Both the position numbers and the translations under genes were made by a program. From CAYMCQ01 sp964389025 (lineage in GTDB: Bacteria; Verrucomicrobiota; Verrucomicrobiia; Limisphaerales; CAYMCQ01), in the NCBI GenBank assembly GCA_964389025.1, contig CAYMCQ010000064.1:1-24299 (forward strand): 24,299 nucleotides of DNA. Direction: 5' to 3'. Under the pieces are notes generated by a model, which was given only the letters and a program-made list of their open reading frames with translations, made no database searches and was not told where the DNA came from. Below are positions 13,018 to 21,044 of the stretch, one piece after another. The stretch's first letter is position 1. Each line of letters starts with the position of its first letter.

Positions 13018-13887
13018 ATGAATGCCGGCCCCAAAGCCGATTCCGAGCGAGAACAAAAAAACACCCGCCTGTTGCCGGTCGCATGGCAGCCACTCACGCC
13101 GCGCGGAGTCGCGGCGTTTGTCGAAACGGGTGTTGGCCGGGTTTTTCTCGTCGAACTTTTTTTTGCGCTGCTTGCGGCAGCCAGTGTGATTTGGTTTCTG
13201 CACGACAACTGGTTTCCCACAGTTCGTGAAGCGATCCGCAATCTTCCACAGCGCGGGGAAATTCGTCAGGGCAAACTCAACTGGCACGGAGATTCGCCGA
13301 CACTTTTGGCATCGTCGCGTTTTCTGAGTTTGGTGGTGGACTTGGAACACAGCGGCAAAGAAGGGCGCGAAACGCAAGTTTGTGTCGAGTTCGGGCGCGA
13401 TGAGGCGCGCGTCGTTTCGCTGCTGGGTTATTTGCAAATTTGTTACCCGCAAAAAAACATCGTTTCATTCAATCGTCCGGAGCTTGAGCCGTGGTGGGGC
13501 GCGTGGCAGCCGATGATTTTTGCTGGCACTGCGGTCGGAGTCATCGTCTGGCTGTTCGTTTGCTGGAGTTTACTCGCGACGGTTTACAGTTTCATTGCGC
13601 TGCTGATTGCTTTTTTCGCAAACAGGAAATTGTCGTGGAGCGAAAGTTGGAAGTTGTCTTCAGCGGCGCTGATGCCGGGAGCATTGTTTTTGGTCGCGGC
13701 AATCGTCGTTTATGGTTTGGGCTGGATTGATTTGATCCGGCTGGGTTCCGCGTTTGCGTTCCATGTGGTGATCGGGTGGGTTTATGTTTTTGTCTCGCCG
13801 TTTTTCCTGCCGCGAAATCCTCAAGTGGAACCACAAAAGAAAAATCCGTTTACCGGAACGGGAGAAAATCCGAAAACGGAAAAATAA
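13018..13887 (+). CDS. Hypothetical inner-membrane protein
   Basis: This 289-residue protein has a hydrophilic N-terminus, one membrane helix at about 42-61, and a soluble region of about 100 residues (to about 160). A cluster of three or four further helices extends to about 270, and the tail is short and basic. The soluble part between helix 1 and the rest probably lies outside the cytoplasm. I recognise no family. The start ATG 13018 lies 4 bp after the upstream stop; an in-frame ATG at 12949 would overlap the previous gene. Close spacing suggests co-transcription with its neighbours. Confidence 0.7.
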   Translation: MNAGPKADSEREQKNTRLLPVAWQPLTPRGVAAFVETGVGRVFLVELFFALLAAASVIWFLHDNWFPTVREAIRNLPQRGEIRQGKLNWHGDSPTLLASSRFLSLVVDLEHSGKEGRETQVCVEFGRDEARVVSLLGYLQICYPQKNIVSFNRPELEPWWGAWQPMIFAGTAVGVIVWLFVCWSLLATVYSFIALLIAFFANRKLSWSESWKLSSAALMPGALFLVAAIVVYGLGWIDLIRLGSAFAFHVVIGWVYVFVSPFFLPRNPQVEPQKKNPFTGTGENPKTEK

Positions 13888-13960
13888 TTCAGATGTCGGC
13901 GTGACGGTCGTCAACGTTTCGTTGCGCCCGCAGGGTTGTTTGATTACGTTTCGCTGCAAG

Positions 13961-14713
13961 ATGATTTTGCCAACGAAGTTTTTTTTCTGCGTGCTTGCCA
14001 TCGCGGCTTGTGTTCTGGTGGGCGGCTGTGATTCGGGGCAAAATTCACTCGACGAACAGAAGGAGCCGCATTTTCTCGCGGGGAAAAGCCGTGTGACCAG
14101 CTTTGATTACAAAGGCGCGGTGGAGGAATTCGAAAAGGCGCTGGAGGTGAATCCGCGCAATGCCTCGGCGCATCTGGAGCTCGGTCTGTTGTTTGAGAGC
14201 AGCGAGCCGGACTTCGCGGCGGCGGTTTACCATCTCGAACGGTATTTGAAACTTTTTCCGACCTCCGACCGCGCCGACATCGTGAAGCAGCACGTCATCG
14301 CCTGCAAACAGGAGCTGGCGAAAACGGTTTCGCTCGCGCCCGTGACGCAGACGATGCAGCGCGACCTGGAGCGTCTGGCGGCTGAGAATCGCGATCTGCG
14401 CCAGAAGCTTGAAGCGTGGCAAAGTTATCACGCGGGGCAAGGCCAGCCGCCTGCGACGAACACAACTCGCGTTGAGCAAACCACGACGTTGCCGCAACAG
14501 CAGGCTCAAGCGCCGCAGCGCGCGGAGCCGGTTCAAACTCAAGCGAAACAATCTTCCTCAACGACGCGGACTCACACCGTGCAATCCGGCGAATCGCCTT
14601 ACACCATCGCGAGAAAATATGGCGTGAAGCTCGACGCGTTGATGGCGGCGAACCCCGGAGTGGACGCGAGGCGGTTGAGGCCGGGCCAGAGTTTGAAGAT
14701 TCCCGCGCCGTAA
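13961..14713 (+). CDS. Lipoprotein with TPR-like and LysM domains
   Basis: This 250-residue secreted lipoprotein has a signal peptide ending in the lipobox LVGGC, with the lipidated cysteine at 23. Residues about 38-100 form TPR-like helices (FDYKGAVEEFEKALEVNP, then HLERYLKLFP), and 128-155 a coiled coil (TMQRDLERLAAENRDLRQKL). The region 157-203 is a Gln/Pro/Thr-rich linker and 204-248 a LysM domain (HTVQSGESPYTIARKYGVK through LRPGQSLKIP) that should bind peptidoglycan. It probably anchors or organises something at the cell wall. ATG 13961 is chosen because it gives a proper signal peptide; the frame is open upstream. The next gene follows 9 bp after its stop. Confidence 0.88.
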   Translation: MILPTKFFFCVLAIAACVLVGGCDSGQNSLDEQKEPHFLAGKSRVTSFDYKGAVEEFEKALEVNPRNASAHLELGLLFESSEPDFAAAVYHLERYLKLFPTSDRADIVKQHVIACKQELAKTVSLAPVTQTMQRDLERLAAENRDLRQKLEAWQSYHAGQGQPPATNTTRVEQTTTLPQQQAQAPQRAEPVQTQAKQSSSTTRTHTVQSGESPYTIARKYGVKLDALMAANPGVDARRLRPGQSLKIPAP

Positions 14714-14722
14714 GGAGCCAGC

Positions 14723-15532
14723 ATGGTTCAACGAGTTGTTTTTTCCTGCATCACCATTTTCTGGGTGACGATGAACGTGTTGCTGTGGCGCTCGGAATAC
14801 GCCGGCAGCAATGCCGTGGGCAGCGTCGTCCCGGTGGAAACGGTCTGGCAAAAAATTCTCACCGCGCCGGACAACTCCTCGCTCGAAGTTTATCATCACA
14901 AGAAAAAAATCGGCTTTTGCCGCTGGGCAGCAGCCGTGACGGAGGAAGCTTCATCAAGCGGAGTTGCATCGGAGGAAGCGCCGGAGGGAATGGTTCGGCG
15001 AGCGACGGGTTACAGGATTGATTTCGACGGGAACGTGACGTTGGCGGACTTTCCAAGCCGGTTGCGTTTTAACTCGAACGTGAGATTTACGACGAACCAC
15101 GTCTGGCAGGAGTTGACGCTGAATTTGAACATGCGTCCACTGACGTGGGAGATTCGCTCGACGGCGGCAGAGCGGGCGCTACATCTGCGGACGGAAGATG
15201 AAATGACGACAAGCGAGCGTGTCTTCAAATTTTCCGACCTTCAAAATCCGCAGGCGCGGTTGCAGGACTTGGCAATGCCCTTGCCGCTGCCGCTGCTGAA
15301 TTCCGCACTGCCGTTGAATTCGAATTTTTTTCCGCTCGCGCCGGGTTTGAAATGGGAAGCGCGCAACGATTGGTTTCAAATCGCGCATGCTTCCGTGCGT
15401 GCATACCTGCTCGAAGCCAGAATCCTCGACCGCTACCCGATAAAAATCTTCGTCAGCCGCGTCGGGGAAATTTTGCGCGTCGAGCTGCCGGACGAAATCC
15501 TGCTCGTGAACGATCAGTTGACGGTTCTGTGA
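14723..15532 (+). CDS. Hypothetical protein with N-terminal membrane anchor
   Basis: This 269-residue protein has one hydrophobic N-terminal segment (about 5-21), either an uncleaved anchor or a signal peptide. The body is predicted to be extracytoplasmic and beta-rich (repeated blocks such as RIDFDGNVTLADFPSRL and TLNLNMRPLTWEIRS), ending in VSRVGEILRVELPDEILLV. No known domain was recognised. The ribosome site AAGGAG at 14712-14717 is one of the best in the window. It is followed 3 bp later by the ABC ATPase, so the pair is probably translated from one message and may act together. Confidence 0.72.
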   Translation: MVQRVVFSCITIFWVTMNVLLWRSEYAGSNAVGSVVPVETVWQKILTAPDNSSLEVYHHKKKIGFCRWAAAVTEEASSSGVASEEAPEGMVRRATGYRIDFDGNVTLADFPSRLRFNSNVRFTTNHVWQELTLNLNMRPLTWEIRSTAAERALHLRTEDEMTTSERVFKFSDLQNPQARLQDLAMPLPLPLLNSALPLNSNFFPLAPGLKWEARNDWFQIAHASVRAYLLEARILDRYPIKIFVSRVGEILRVELPDEILLVNDQLTVL

Positions 15533-15535
15533 GGC

Positions 15536-16288
15536 ATGATTGAACTGATTCACCTTGTCAAAAAGTTCGGTGAGCTTGTCGCCGTGAATGACCTCAGCCT
15601 GACCATCCGGCGCGGGGAATTTTTCGCCATGCTCGGGCCAAATGCGGCGGGCAAGACCACGACGATAAAAATCCTGACGGGCCTGATGAAGCCGACTTCA
15701 GGCATGGCGAAGATTGCGGGATTCGACTTGCAAACGCACCCGCTCGACGCGCGGCGGCGGCTGGCTTATGTGCCGGACTTTCCGTTTCTGTATGAGAAAC
15801 TGACGCCGTGGGAATTTTTCCGGTTCATCGGCCAGCTTTTCGAAATGGGCGACGCCAGGATTGAATCGAACGCGCGCGAGTTGATTGACCGGTTCAACCT
15901 GATGCCTTACGTGAACAAACCGATTGAAGGATTGTCGCACGGGACACGGCAGCGCGTGGCGATCCTGGCCGGCTTGCTGCACGACCCGGAAGTTTTCGTG
16001 ATTGATGAACCGATGGTTGGTCTTGACCCGCACCACACGCGCATCGTGAAAGACACTTTGAAGGAGCGATCGCTGGCCGGCGTGACGGTTTTTGTTTCTA
16101 CGCACCAGTTGAGCGTGGCGGAGGAAATGGCCGACCGGATAGGAATTATTCACGAAGGCCGGCTTGTGGCAGTTGGAACGCCCGAAGAATTGCGCCAAAA
16201 AAGCGGGCAATCCGGCCCGTTGGAAAAAACGTTTCTGACCCTCACCGCGCAGGAGGCCAATTTGCAGGAGGAAAGGCAGGGCAAATAA
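15536..16288 (+). CDS. ABC transporter ATP-binding protein
   Basis: This 250-residue ATPase subunit of an ABC exporter-type system contains Walker A GPNAAGKTT (34-42; Ala replaces the usual Gly in GPNGAGK), signature LSHGTRQR, Walker B VFVIDEP followed by the D-loop GLDP, and the switch histidine in VSTHQL. The arrangement resembles ABC-2 type systems (CcmA family). It acts on the cytoplasmic face, but no adjacent permease is present: upstream genes encode a singly anchored protein and a multi-helix protein (13018-13887), downstream lies a beta-barrel. The permease may be encoded elsewhere, or the 13018 product could serve. Specificity is unknown. Confidence 0.9.
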   Translation: MIELIHLVKKFGELVAVNDLSLTIRRGEFFAMLGPNAAGKTTTIKILTGLMKPTSGMAKIAGFDLQTHPLDARRRLAYVPDFPFLYEKLTPWEFFRFIGQLFEMGDARIESNARELIDRFNLMPYVNKPIEGLSHGTRQRVAILAGLLHDPEVFVIDEPMVGLDPHHTRIVKDTLKERSLAGVTVFVSTHQLSVAEEMADRIGIIHEGRLVAVGTPEELRQKSGQSGPLEKTFLTLTAQEANLQEERQGK

Positions 16289-16301
16289 TAATTGCCCGTT
16301 T
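16279..16301 (+). terminator. Weak stem-loop at the end of the ABC ATPase gene
   Basis: GGGCAA (16279-16284) pairs with TTGCCC (16292-16297) around a 7-base loop containing the gene's stop, followed by GTTTCTC. The six-base stem and interrupted T-run make it only a possible terminator. Confidence 0.35.
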
Positions 16302-16362
16302 CTCAGCAAAAAAGGACAGGACGCAGAAAATATGAAGGATTTGGTTGACAACCAACGGATTA

Positions 16363-16391
16363 TTGACGAAGAATCTGGCACTTAATTTATT
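16363..16391 (+). promoter_or_regulatory. Candidate sigma-70-type promoter of the export cluster
   Basis: TTGACG (16363-16368), 17 bases, then TTTATT (16386-16391), about 50 bp before the barrel ATG at 16440, in a 151-bp AT-rich gap. A nearby TTGACA at 16345-16350 lacks a good -10 partner. I looked for a sigma-54 site and did not find the required GG-N10-GC spacing. Confidence 0.3.
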
Positions 16392-16439
16392 CGCAAAAAT
16401 TTTTGGGCATGGCAGTCTCAGCACAACCTTAATGAGTTT

Positions 16440-17765
16440 ATGAAGAAAATTATTGCTTCGGCTGGTCTAATCGCCTTGGGTGCAACGGGAGTTGACGCGG
16501 CAATGGACGCCGCCTTTGTTCCTAACGACGGAAAGATTTGGAGCGTGTCGGCAACGCTGCGGGGATTTTATGACGACAACTATAACATCCAGCCGAGCAA
16601 AGCGAAGGATGCGGACGGCAACCGGCTCAAGCGGGACAGCTACGGTTTCGAAATCAGCCCGAAGGGGATGATTCATTTTTCCAATGATCAGACTGATGTG
16701 GGCGCGCAATATATTTACTCTCACCGGTATTACGAAGACCGCGAGAAGAACAGGGCCGACAACTCACACCAAGTTGATGCCTGGCTGAAACACCGGTTCA
16801 ATGAAAAAAATTCTCTGCTTGTGACGGATTCGTTTGTCATAGCCCAGGAGCCGGAACTGATTGATCCGAATTTCTCGACACCGACGCGCGCCAATGGCGA
16901 CAACATTCGCAACAACGGCGCGGTCAGTTTCATCGCGGGACTGACTGAACGTCTGGGTTTGGGGTTAGGCTATCAAAATAATTTTTACGATTACAAGAAT
17001 GACTTGAATAGCAGCGAGGTTGCCGGGTTTTCCGCTGGGTCGCCTGCCAGCCGCTCCGGGCTTTTGGACCGCATCGAGCATCTGGCCAACTTGGATTTGC
17101 GCTGGAAAATCCAGCCGCAGACCACTGCGCTTTTGGGGTATCAATTCGGCTGGTCGGACTACAACGGCGATGAGCCGATTGCCATTGATCCGACGGACGG
17201 GACGACGCCTCTGCAGAGTGACGTTCGAAACAGCCGCTCTCATTACGCCTATGTCGGTGTGGAGCACAACATGACTGACACATGGAGCGCCGGCGTTCGT
17301 CTGGGTGGTCGCTACACGGACTATTACAACACGCCGGACAACGAAACGAGCTTCAGCCCATACGCCAATCTCCTGACGCGATACACTTATTTGCCGGGCA
17401 GCTACGTTGAACTCGGTTTCCGCCACGACCGGAATGCAACCGACGTCATCAGCACGACACCCACCGGCGACAACAGAGTCACCACCGACCAGGAATCCTC
17501 GTCGGTCTATGCAACGCTCAACCATCGGATCACGCCCAAGCTCACTGGAAACTTGCTCGGCCAACTCCAGCATTCCACATTCAACGGCGGCGCGGCGGAT
17601 AACGCCAAGGACGATTTCTTCATTGCCGGGGTGAATCTCACCTACCGCTTCAATCATTATTTCTCGGCGGAAGCTGGTTACAACTACGACCGTTTGGATT
17701 CGGATTCCAGCAGCCGGAGTTTCACCCGCAACCGCGCTTATGTAGGCATCACTGCGACCTACTGA
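16440..17765 (+). CDS. Outer-membrane beta-barrel protein of exopolysaccharide cluster
   Basis: This 441-residue protein has a signal peptide (KK at 2-3, hydrophobic core, likely cleavage in VDAAMDA near 20-25). The mature part is made of alternating strands rich in aromatic, Asp and Asn residues (for example WSVSATLRGFYDDNYN, VGAQYIYSHRYYEDRE, YVELGFRHDRNATDV). It ends in an aromatic C-terminal strand (AYVGITATY), as expected for insertion by the Bam machinery. Position directly before Wzc- and Wza-type genes suggests an outer-membrane role in polysaccharide secretion or surface attachment. It is not a recognisable Wzi or AlgE by motif; the assignment is from architecture and context. A strong terminator hairpin follows 24 bp after its stop. 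Confidence 0.8.
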   Translation: MKKIIASAGLIALGATGVDAAMDAAFVPNDGKIWSVSATLRGFYDDNYNIQPSKAKDADGNRLKRDSYGFEISPKGMIHFSNDQTDVGAQYIYSHRYYEDREKNRADNSHQVDAWLKHRFNEKNSLLVTDSFVIAQEPELIDPNFSTPTRANGDNIRNNGAVSFIAGLTERLGLGLGYQNNFYDYKNDLNSSEVAGFSAGSPASRSGLLDRIEHLANLDLRWKIQPQTTALLGYQFGWSDYNGDEPIAIDPTDGTTPLQSDVRNSRSHYAYVGVEHNMTDTWSAGVRLGGRYTDYYNTPDNETSFSPYANLLTRYTYLPGSYVELGFRHDRNATDVISTTPTGDNRVTTDQESSSVYATLNHRITPKLTGNLLGQLQHSTFNGGAADNAKDDFFIAGVNLTYRFNHYFSAEAGYNYDRLDSDSSSRSFTRNRAYVGITATY

Positions 17766-17789
17766 AATTCGAAAACTAAAGTTGCTGGC

Positions 17790-17825
17790 GGGGCTGGGTT
17801 GAGATAACCTAGCCCCTCTTTGTTT
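17790..17825 (+). terminator. Strong intrinsic terminator between the barrel and kinase genes
   Basis: GGGGCTGGGTT (17790-17800), a 5-base loop GAGAT, and AACCTAGCCCC (17806-17816) form an 11-bp stem with one G-T pair, followed by TCTTTGTTT (17817-17825). The next start codon (ATG 17831) comes only five bases later and has no separate ribosome site, so the hairpin sits where a Shine-Dalgarno would be expected. Confidence 0.85.
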
Positions 17826-17830
17826 GAATT

Positions 17831-19975
17831 ATGGATCCGTTAAAAGCAACTCCTCAGCAGGAAAGCAAGCTGCACTTCCTGGATTACTGGCGCATCATCC
17901 GCATCCGCAAGACCGTCATCATGGCCGTCTTCTTCCTCGTCGTCCTCACGGCGACTGTCGTGACTTTCTACCTGCCGGAAACCTACCGTGCCACCGCCCA
18001 AATCCAGGTCGAACAACACCAAAAAGAATTCAACGAACAGCAGCCTTCCCGGCAGATTGATCTTCTCTTCATACAAACTGAACTGGGCGTGCTTCAATCC
18101 CAGGCGATTCTTCACCGGGTCATTTCCAACCTCGACCTGAACAAAAAATGGGGCGACAAATATTTCGGCGGACAACGACCGCTAACCAAGGAGATTTATC
18201 CCCTCCTTCGCAAACAGATTTCCCCGGAGCCTTCCTTTCGCAACACCAGCATCATAGACATCAACGTCGTCTGCGACGACAGGCAGGAAGCCGCGGACAT
18301 CGCGAATGAAGTGGCGTCCGTTTATCTGAATTACCGCAAGGAGAGAATCAAGGAGAATGCCCTGCTCGGCATCAAGACCCTGGAGGAATATTCCAAAGAG
18401 CAGGACAAAAAGGTCGCCGCTGTTCAGGCAGAACTCGATCAACTTCGTTTGGAATTGAAAATCAACGACTATGAAGCCTCGGGAACAGGCCCATCCCGCA
18501 TGTTCGAGCCGACCGTGCTGGAAAAAATTGACGCGCAACGCATCCAATACATTGACAAGTATGTGAGTGAGGAGAAACTCCTCAGCAAGCTCACGAACCT
18601 TCCTCCCGATGAATTGAGAGGCGTTATTCCAAGGGCCGCGCCGGATGTTTTGCTTCAAACGCTTCTCGGCGATCTCGCGATTGCGGAAAATGAGTTGGTG
18701 AGGCTCAAAAAGCAGTATGGCGATGAACATCCCGACGTAAAAAAATCCGCTGCAGGCGTTGCAGACATCAACCAAAAGATTGATCAGAGCGTCAAGGATA
18801 TCCTGATTGGAATTGAAACCCGCGTGAGCGTCTATAAGGCGGCGCTTGACCGGATGGAATTGGAACTTCAATCCGCCAGATCAAACGACCAGCAGCGCGC
18901 CACCATCACGCGGCCCTACTTCGACAAAAAGCGCGAACTGGACAATCTTTTTTTTGAAGACCGCATCCTTCGTATGGACATATTCACCAGAGGAGCGGAA
19001 GACAAACTGCCGCACCAGACGATTGTCACTTCACTCGGCAGGGCAGAACCCCCGGACAAAGCGTATCGCCCGAACAAGACAGTCAACATCGCGTTGGGAA
19101 TCATTCTTGGCCTTATCGTCGGCGTTGGCCTCGCATTCTTCATCGAATATCTCGACACCAGCGTCAAGACCATTGATGACGTCGAACGCGCGCTTCAATC
19201 CCCCGTTCTTGGCGTCATACCGCAAAACGTCGGCGTCCTGCTCGAAGAGGGCGCGGAAAGCCCGCACGCGGAAGCCTATCGTGTCCTGCGCACGAATCTT
19301 TTGTTCAGCCGCAAGGATGAAAAGCTCAACACCATGTGCGTCGTCAGCGCCGGAGCGGGTGAAGGCAAATCCACCACCATTTTCAATCTGGCCACCATCT
19401 TCGCGCAAGCCGGCCAGCGCGTCGTCGTGGTGGACTCGGACCTGCGCCGCCCGACGCTGCACAAAATGCTCAACGTCACCAACTCCATTGGCCTCACCAA
19501 TTACCTGCTCAAGCAAAACACGCTCGAAGAAGTCATTCAGACCACCAGCCTTGCTTCGCTGGACTTTCTGCCCAGCGGCAAGCTGCCGAGCAGTTCCATG
19601 GGAATTTTGAACTCTGCAAAGATGCGCGACCTGATCAACGAACTCAAACTTCGCTACGATTTTGTCCTCTTTGATTCGCCCCCCATCATGGGCGTGAGCG
19701 ACGCCTCCGTGCTCGCCAGCGAAGTGGACATGACGCTGCAGGTCATCCAATACCGACGCTACCCGCAAACGATGAACGTCCGCGCCAAGCAGATGATCGA
19801 AAAAGTCGGCGGCAACCTCGTCGGCATCGTCCTGAACAACATCAACGTTTCGCAGGACGAAAATTATTATTACTACAGCGGCTACTATCACGATTACTAT
19901 TCACAGGCGGACGAAAAAGAGGCGCTGAACGGCTCGCCGAAAAAAGCGGCCCGGGAAATCAAACCAAAAGCTTAA
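17831..19975 (+). CDS. Polysaccharide chain-length regulator / bacterial tyrosine autokinase (Wzc-like)
   Basis: This 714-residue inner-membrane protein controls polymer length and export through cycles of tyrosine phosphorylation. TM1 is at about 28-48 and TM2 at about 418-438; between them lies a Wzz-type periplasmic domain with long coiled coils (about 170-345). The cytoplasmic BY-kinase domain has the oligomerisation motif EX2RX2R (E481, R484, R487), Walker A GAGEGKST (508-515), Walker A' VVVVDSDLRRP (531-541) and Walker B FVLFD (611-615). The C-terminus carries a tyrosine cluster with eight Tyr between 679 and 690, the expected autophosphorylation tail. Kinase and membrane parts are fused, as in proteobacterial enzymes. 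The following Wza-type gene begins 27 bp downstream. Confidence 0.93.
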   Translation: MDPLKATPQQESKLHFLDYWRIIRIRKTVIMAVFFLVVLTATVVTFYLPETYRATAQIQVEQHQKEFNEQQPSRQIDLLFIQTELGVLQSQAILHRVISNLDLNKKWGDKYFGGQRPLTKEIYPLLRKQISPEPSFRNTSIIDINVVCDDRQEAADIANEVASVYLNYRKERIKENALLGIKTLEEYSKEQDKKVAAVQAELDQLRLELKINDYEASGTGPSRMFEPTVLEKIDAQRIQYIDKYVSEEKLLSKLTNLPPDELRGVIPRAAPDVLLQTLLGDLAIAENELVRLKKQYGDEHPDVKKSAAGVADINQKIDQSVKDILIGIETRVSVYKAALDRMELELQSARSNDQQRATITRPYFDKKRELDNLFFEDRILRMDIFTRGAEDKLPHQTIVTSLGRAEPPDKAYRPNKTVNIALGIILGLIVGVGLAFFIEYLDTSVKTIDDVERALQSPVLGVIPQNVGVLLEEGAESPHAEAYRVLRTNLLFSRKDEKLNTMCVVSAGAGEGKSTTIFNLATIFAQAGQRVVVVDSDLRRPTLHKMLNVTNSIGLTNYLLKQNTLEEVIQTTSLASLDFLPSGKLPSSSMGILNSAKMRDLINELKLRYDFVLFDSPPIMGVSDASVLASEVDMTLQVIQYRRYPQTMNVRAKQMIEKVGGNLVGIVLNNINVSQDENYYYYSGYYHDYYSQADEKEALNGSPKKAAREIKPKA

Positions 19976-20002
19976 TCAAAGGACTGACCGGCTTCTCAAA
20001 CT

Positions 20003-20641
20003 ATGGCGATCAAATTGTTCGGAAAAAAAATCGGCTGGCTCAAACCGTTTTGCGCGCTTTTGTTTGCGGGACTCTTGTTAGCGGGATGTCAGTCACCCCA
20101 GGCCTACAACTCACAATTGGCAAAACTCACCGGCAGGATGGCGGAGAAAACAAACGCCTTTGGATCCGACATTTTTCGGGTTGGCGATGCGTTGACCATC
20201 AGTTACTCCGACACGCCGCAGCCGATATTGCCGTCCCAGGAGCGGGTCAAGGAAGACGGCACAATCAGGCTGATACACAATCAAACCTTTGTAGCCGCCG
20301 GCAAGACACGCAGCACACTGGAACAGGAAATCCACGACCGCTATGTGCCCAAGTATTATCTGAATCTGACCGTGGGCATCAAACAGGAGGCGCGATATTA
20401 TTTTGTGGAAGGGCAGGTCAAAATTCCCAGCAAGCAGGAATATGTCGGCCCCACCACGGTTGTCAAAGCCATCGCCTCCGCAGGCGGCTTCACGGAGTTC
20501 GGCAAGCCAACCGCCATTAAATTGATCCACGAAAACGGCAGGATCGAAACCGTCAATTTCAAAAAGGCCTTGAAAGATCCGCGCCTCGACCTGCCCGTTT
20601 ATCCCGGTGACACAATTTCCGTTCCGCGCAAACTCTGGTAA
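20003..20641 (+). CDS. Polysaccharide export lipoprotein (Wza/OtnA-type, SLBB)
   Basis: This 212-residue outer-membrane export lipoprotein has a signal peptide ending in LLAGC with lipidated Cys29. The export domain covers about 56-125 (FRVGDALTISYSDTP, VKEDGTIRLIHN). An SLBB-like domain (about 126-208) has YFVEGQVKIPSKQEYVGPTT, AIASAGGFTEFGKP and the closing VYPGDTISVPRKLW. It is shorter than E. coli Wza (about 380) and lacks a terminal membrane helix of that kind, so the beta-barrel encoded at 16440 may supply the outer-membrane channel. It lies between the kinase and FHA-like genes; the latter starts at the very next base after its stop. Confidence 0.9.
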   Translation: MAIKLFGKKIGWLKPFCALLFAGLLLAGCQSPQAYNSQLAKLTGRMAEKTNAFGSDIFRVGDALTISYSDTPQPILPSQERVKEDGTIRLIHNQTFVAAGKTRSTLEQEIHDRYVPKYYLNLTVGIKQEARYYFVEGQVKIPSKQEYVGPTTVVKAIASAGGFTEFGKPTAIKLIHENGRIETVNFKKALKDPRLDLPVYPGDTISVPRKLW

Positions 20642-21031
20642 ATGTTCCAGCTCAAAATTCTTTCCGGCAAACAGGCAGGCGGCGTTTGGTCGGCCCGCCG
20701 TTTCCCCGTGTGCGTCGGCCGCTCGTCCGCAGCCGGCCTTTCGCTTCAGGATGACGGAATCTGGAGCGAACATTTCGAAATTGATCTCTCCGACTCAAAA
20801 GAATTTGTCCTTGTCGCAAAATCCGACGGACTGCTTTCCGTGAATGGAGCGCCTTCGAAAAAAATCGCGCTGCGAAACGGCGATGTCATCGAAGCCGGCG
20901 CGACGAAACTCCAATTCTGGCTCGGCGAAGTTGGACAGGTCGGTTTGCGCTGGCGCGAGCGGCTGATCTGGGCGGTGGTAGCCGCAGTTTGCCTGACCCA
21001 AATCGCCGTGATTTATCTCCTGCTCGACTGA
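20642..21031 (+). CDS. Small FHA-like protein with C-terminal membrane helix
   Basis: This 129-residue protein has an N-terminal beta-sandwich resembling a forkhead-associated domain: VGRSSAAGLSLQDDGIWSEHFEI (25-47), then VNGAPSKK (67-74) and LRNGDVIEAGATKLQF (77-92). These match the GR, S/H, NG and late-strand positions of the FHA fold, though the S-x-x-H spacing is degenerate. A single helix at about 107-128 would leave the domain in the cytoplasm. FHA domains bind phosphothreonine peptides; with a kinase two genes upstream it may read phosphorylation state or recruit a partner to the export complex (inference). ATG 20642 immediately follows the upstream TAA. Its 3' end is 13 bp from the convergent purH stop. 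Confidence 0.7.
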   Translation: MFQLKILSGKQAGGVWSARRFPVCVGRSSAAGLSLQDDGIWSEHFEIDLSDSKEFVLVAKSDGLLSVNGAPSKKIALRNGDVIEAGATKLQFWLGEVGQVGLRWRERLIWAVVAAVCLTQIAVIYLLLD

Positions 21032-21044
21032 GCCGGGAAATTTT

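Noticed and set aside
16374..16395. Possible sigma-54 promoter (TGGCAC) before the beta-barrel gene
   Set aside because: The GC of the -12 element is missing at the required spacing after TGGCAC; the following bases are TTAATTTATT.
19031..19891. 286-codon minus-strand ORF opposite the kinase domain
   Set aside because: It is the antisense of Walker motifs; no independent evidence of coding.
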